From the NCBI GenBank assembly GCA_020632665.1, contig JACKFC010000006.1, forward strand, positions 101,552 to 165,551: a stretch of 64,000 bases of DNA, written 5' to 3'. This DNA is from Deltaproteobacteria bacterium. GTDB taxonomy: Bacteria > Myxococcota_A > UBA9042. Shown in pieces: positions 60,865-64,000 of the stretch. A program made the position numbers and the translations under genes. The notes below the pieces were generated by a model that ran no database searches, had not been told where the DNA came from, and worked only from the letters and a program-made list of their open reading frames with translations. Numbering within the stretch: position 1 is the first letter of the stretch; each line of letters begins with the position of its first letter.

Positions 60865-63540
60865 ATGCGCTACCTCGACGTCGCCACCCGCCGCCCCGGC
60901 GCCACGCTCGCCGCGCTGCTCGCCATCGCCGCCATCTTCGGCGTGATCGGCGGCGGGCTCGGCGTCCGCAGCAACCTCGAAGACCTCTTTCCCGAGCACA
61001 CCCCGGCGGTCCTGGCGGCGAAGCGGGCGCGGGAGATCTTGCCCTCCTCGAACCAGATGGTCGTCGTCTTCGGTAGCCCGGAGCGGCAGGCGAACCGGCG
61101 ACTCGCGGCGGATTTCTGCGCCAAGGCCGAGGCGATGCCGGAGATCGCCAGCGTCGAGTGCCGCCGCGACATCGCCTTTTTCCGCAAGAACGCCGTGCTC
61201 TGGCTGGAGCAGAGTGAGCTGGAGAAGCTCGACGCCCGGGTCGCCACCGCGATCCGCGACGCCACCGCCAAGACCCTGGTCGACCCGTCGCTCACGGCGG
61301 GCCTGCCCGACGCCGCCACGGGCGCCGATGTCCCGGCCGGCGCGGTCCCGGGCGGCGGCGGCGACCCGGCGGACGATTTCGGCGACGATCCGGTCGACGA
61401 TCCGGCCGACGACTTCGGCGCAGCGAACGGCGCAAATGCCGATGTTGGCGACCCGGCAGACGATTTCGGCGACGAAGCCGACGAGACGGCACCGGAGCGC
61501 GCTCCGAAGGCGCCGATGGCCGAGGCCGCCATGCCCAAGCCCGCCGCCGACGGCAAGGCGGGTGGCCGGATGCGCCTCCCCTCCGAGGCAGAGATCTTGG
61601 AGCGTTTCGGCAAGGACGCCGACCTGCGCGAGTGGATGGAGAGCCCCGACGGGACAGTCCTCGGCGTCAAGCTCTTCCCCCGGGTCAAGGCCAGCGACGT
61701 CGAGGCGAGCGCGAAGCTGACCGCGAACGTCCGCGGCCTGCTCGACGGGCTCACGCCGACCGGCTACCACCCCGCGATGGAGGTCGCGATCCGCGGCGAC
61801 TACGCCGAGATGTCGGCGGAAGTCGACGCGATCCGGCACGGCCTCGCGGTGACGACCTTGCTGGCGCTGCTCGGCATCGCGTTGATTCAGATCTGGGCCT
61901 TCCGCCAGCTCCGCGCGCTGCTCCTGCTCTTCGTCCCGCTCGGCGTCGGCATCGCCCTGACGGTCGGCTTCGCCCGGCTCGCCATCGGCTACGTCAACCT
62001 GATCACGGCGTTCATCTTCGGCATCCTCTTCGGCCTGGGCAACGACTTCGGGGTCTACGCGCTGACCCGCTACCGCGAGTCGCGGGCCCAGGGGCTATCG
62101 CCGCAGCAGGCGCTGGCCGACGCCATGCCGACGCTGTGGTCGGCTCTGCGCACCGCCGCGCTCACCACCGCCGCCGGCTTCCTCTCGCTTTCGCTCTTCG
62201 AATTCCGCGGATTCTCGCAATTCGGCCTGATCGCCGGGGTCGGCGTCCTGCTCGCCCTCGTCGCGACGATGGCCGTCTTCCCGCCCCTGGTCCTGGTGCT
62301 GCACCGCATCTGGCCCGAGGCGGACGTCGCTCCCGAGCGCACCGGAGGGCTGCGCTGGATGGGCTGGCTGACCCGACCGGGCGTCGCGCGGCCGGCGTCG
62401 ATGCTGCTGGTGGCGCTGGCGGTGGTCGGCGCGTTCTTCGCACGTGACCTCTCATTCGACACCAACTTCCGCAAGTTGCGCAGCAAGCCGAAGAAGGTAG
62501 CGGCCGGCGACACGGCACCGGTCGACGCCGCGGCGGCGCGGCGGGCGGCGCAGAGCAAGCTCGGCGCACGCTTCGGGCGCGAGGCCGGCACCACCAACCG
62601 CACACCGATCTTGGTCGTCACCGACGGCATCGACGACGCCCTCGCGGTGCACCGCCAGCTCGAGCTGCGTCGGCCCTATCTGACGCGGCTGCAGAGCTAC
62701 GTCTCGATCCACAGCTTCTTGCCGCAGCAGCAGCAGGAGCGCGCCGCGATCGCGCAGCGGATCCGTGAGCGGATCGAGGCCAAGCGCTCCTTGCTGCAGG
62801 GCGAAGACGCCGCCGAAGCAGATCGGGCGCTGGAGTTGCTGCACCCGGAGCCCTTCGCCGCCGAGGACCTGCCCGACTTCGTCCGCAAGCGCTTCCTCGA
62901 CACCTCGGGGACGCTCGGTCGCTTCGTGTTGGTCTACGCGAACGGCAACTTGGCCGACGCCCGCTCGGTGGCAGAGGTCATCGAGCAGATGGGGCATTTC
63001 GAGGTCGGGCCGAAGTCGTATCGCTCGACCGCGAGCTTCTTCATGCTGGCCGAAGCCGACGCGGTGGTCCGCAAGGAAGGCCCGATCGCGGTGCTCCTCG
63101 CGGCGCTGGCGGTGCTGCTCGTCACCTTCTTCCACTATCGGCAGATTCGGCCCGTGCTGCTCTCGTTCATCCCGTTGATGTTGGCCTTCGCGACCTTCCT
63201 CGGCGCGGCGCAGCTCGCCGGCCTGCAGCTCAACCTCTTCTCGATCACCGTGCTGCCGTCGATCTTCGGCATCGGCATCGACGGCACGGTCCACCTCGTG
63301 CACCGCTGTTGGGGCGAGAAGCGTCGGGACGCGCTACGCCAGGGCGTGCAACAGATCGGCGGCGCGGCCTGGATCGCGGCCCTGACCACGGTCGTCGGCT
63401 TCGGCGCGCTGGCGTTCCAAGACAACCCCGGCGTGCAAAGCCTCGGCGAGATGGCGGTCTGGGGCATCCTCGCGGTCACGACGCTGGCCAACGCGCTGAC
63501 GGCGGCGTGGCTGGCGCAGCGCAGCTCGCTCGAGGACTGA
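60865..63540 (+). CDS. MMPL/RND-family transporter (hopanoid-transporter-like)
   Basis: An 891-residue RND protein with two sets of about six membrane helices (about 325-490 and 720-885), each preceded by a large outer loop. N-terminal RSNLEDLFPEHTPAV and later SFDTNFRKLRSKPKK fit the HpnN-like branch. The first outer loop has an acidic insertion (about 164-208) with three repeats of DPADDFG. RND transporters of this class move lipids or hydrophobic compounds outward using the proton gradient. The start ATG 60865 follows the di-heme gene by 10 bases, so they may share a transcript; a functional link is not shown. Confidence 0.88.
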   Translation: MRYLDVATRRPGATLAALLAIAAIFGVIGGGLGVRSNLEDLFPEHTPAVLAAKRAREILPSSNQMVVVFGSPERQANRRLAADFCAKAEAMPEIASVECRRDIAFFRKNAVLWLEQSELEKLDARVATAIRDATAKTLVDPSLTAGLPDAATGADVPAGAVPGGGGDPADDFGDDPVDDPADDFGAANGANADVGDPADDFGDEADETAPERAPKAPMAEAAMPKPAADGKAGGRMRLPSEAEILERFGKDADLREWMESPDGTVLGVKLFPRVKASDVEASAKLTANVRGLLDGLTPTGYHPAMEVAIRGDYAEMSAEVDAIRHGLAVTTLLALLGIALIQIWAFRQLRALLLLFVPLGVGIALTVGFARLAIGYVNLITAFIFGILFGLGNDFGVYALTRYRESRAQGLSPQQALADAMPTLWSALRTAALTTAAGFLSLSLFEFRGFSQFGLIAGVGVLLALVATMAVFPPLVLVLHRIWPEADVAPERTGGLRWMGWLTRPGVARPASMLLVALAVVGAFFARDLSFDTNFRKLRSKPKKVAAGDTAPVDAAAARRAAQSKLGARFGREAGTTNRTPILVVTDGIDDALAVHRQLELRRPYLTRLQSYVSIHSFLPQQQQERAAIAQRIRERIEAKRSLLQGEDAAEADRALELLHPEPFAAEDLPDFVRKRFLDTSGTLGRFVLVYANGNLADARSVAEVIEQMGHFEVGPKSYRSTASFFMLAEADAVVRKEGPIAVLLAALAVLLVTFFHYRQIRPVLLSFIPLMLAFATFLGAAQLAGLQLNLFSITVLPSIFGIGIDGTVHLVHRCWGEKRRDALRQGVQQIGGAAWIAALTTVVGFGALAFQDNPGVQSLGEMAVWGILAVTTLANALTAAWLAQRSSLED

Positions 63541-63554
63541 GGCCGGCTGGGCGC

Positions 63555-64000
63555 TCAGCGCGCCTTCTTCGCGGTGTCGGGCTGCGGTGGGGCGGGCTTG
63601 GCCGGCTGGGGTTTGGCCGGCTGGGGCTTGGCTGGTTCGGGCTTGGCGGGTTCGGGCTTGCTCGGCTCGGGCTTGCGCGCGTCGCCCTTGCCACGCGCGG
63701 TATCGGCCGCCTGCACGGTCAGCACCAAATCGAGGTAGGTGATGCGGTATTGGTGGTCCTTGGTGGTCTCCGCCAAGGTGATCTTGGCCTCGCACTTCTG
63801 CTGCTGGCAGCCGTTGCAGTCGCCCTTCCCTTCCCAGCGGCAGTCGACCTCGACCGCGGCGTGAATGGCGCGACCGGCGGTGATGTCGCGGACCTCCGCC
63901 TTGCGGTCGGCGTAGTCGAGCGAGTAGCCGTGGACCGTCACGGTGCGCCCGTGGAGCACGCCACCGTTCTTCGGCTCACTCGAGGTGGTGTGCGGCGGCA
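63555..64000 (-). CDS. Pro/Lys/Glu-rich tailed protein (5' end outside window)
   Basis: A reverse frame open from the window edge to TGA at 63555; about 147 residues visible. The first part has HGRTVTVHGYSLDYADRK and CRWEGKGDCNGCQQQKCEAKI, with four Cys that may form disulfides or bind metal, followed by a beta-rich YRITYLDLVLTVQ. The C-terminal 45 residues are a disordered KPEPAKPEPAKPQPAKP repeat, the type of tail that spans peptidoglycan or the periplasm. No family is recognised; the start lies beyond the window. Confidence 0.65.
   Translation of the reverse strand, partial: PPHTTSSEPKNGGVLHGRTVTVHGYSLDYADRKAEVRDITAGRAIHAAVEVDCRWEGKGDCNGCQQQKCEAKITLAETTKDHQYRITYLDLVLTVQAADTARGKGDARKPEPSKPEPAKPEPAKPQPAKPQPAKPAPPQPDTAKKAR

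Overview
The window is about 64 kb of very GC-rich, densely coding DNA. It looks like chromosome of a Myxococcota-type (former Deltaproteobacteria) bacterium. This is an inference from content, because no rRNA or other marker gene is present. The pointers are: about ten lipoproteins whose lipobox Cys is usually followed by a Ser/Thr/Asp/Ala/Gly tether; Cys-rich repeat, NHL, von Willebrand A (VWA), VCBS and fibrinogen-like surface modules; a eukaryote-type Ser/Thr kinase with a large C-terminal region; and many ATGA/GTGA start-stop overlaps. No rRNA, tRNA, CRISPR array, prophage or complete insertion sequence was seen.

Layout. 1-5.8 kb: a truncated TMEM43-like gene, then a tightly overlapping plus-strand run (ClC channel, alpha/beta hydrolase, acyltransferase, MiaE-type tRNA hydroxylase, amidinotransferase/DDAH-type enzyme). 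5.9-7.1 kb: a zeta-like toxin with a Phd-like antitoxin and a small DUF2442-like remnant. 7.2-24.6 kb: secreted and surface proteins (VWA lipoprotein, Cys-rich lipoproteins, a 1471-residue unrecognised repeat protein, a Ser/Thr kinase, an exonuclease/phosphatase-fold lipoprotein, a TrmJ-like methyltransferase, a small exported CESI-repeat protein, a fibrinogen-like protein). 24.6-27.9 kb: an island with a REP-associated tyrosine transposase, REP-like palindromes and a Fic protein flanked by hairpins. 27.9-36.3 kb: a minus-strand block (zincin lipoprotein, arginase, MidA-type methyltransferase, unknown protein, rhodanese, sodium:solute symporter, AidB-like acyl-CoA dehydrogenase). 36.5-42.7 kb: an L,D-transpeptidase and two Cys-rich lipoproteins, one with an NHL propeller plus a VWA domain. 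42.8-52.8 kb: ParA/ParB, a Lys-rich exported protein, CPBP protease, DUF2834 protein, K+-dependent membrane pyrophosphatase, thioredoxin-like lipoprotein, YebC, a Fur-family regulator and a hybrid histidine kinase. 52.8-64 kb: a CRTAC1-like VCBS lipoprotein, a ZIP-like/permease fusion with a His-rich tail, SufE, an SDR, a heme-plus-copper monooxygenase-like lipoprotein divergent from a di-heme oxidoreductase, an MMPL/RND transporter and a truncated Pro/Lys-rich protein.

No single pathway unites the window. The clearest functional groupings are the exported redox pair at 58.0-60.9 kb (single-heme copper-type protein and di-heme protein), the ParAB pair, the toxin-antitoxin pair, and the overlapping metal-permease/SufE pair. 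The least explained items are the 1471-residue repeat protein, the ZIP-permease fusion with altered ZIP motif, the REP/transposase/Fic island, and a displaced duplicate of the 3' end of the amidinotransferase gene at 11.5 kb.
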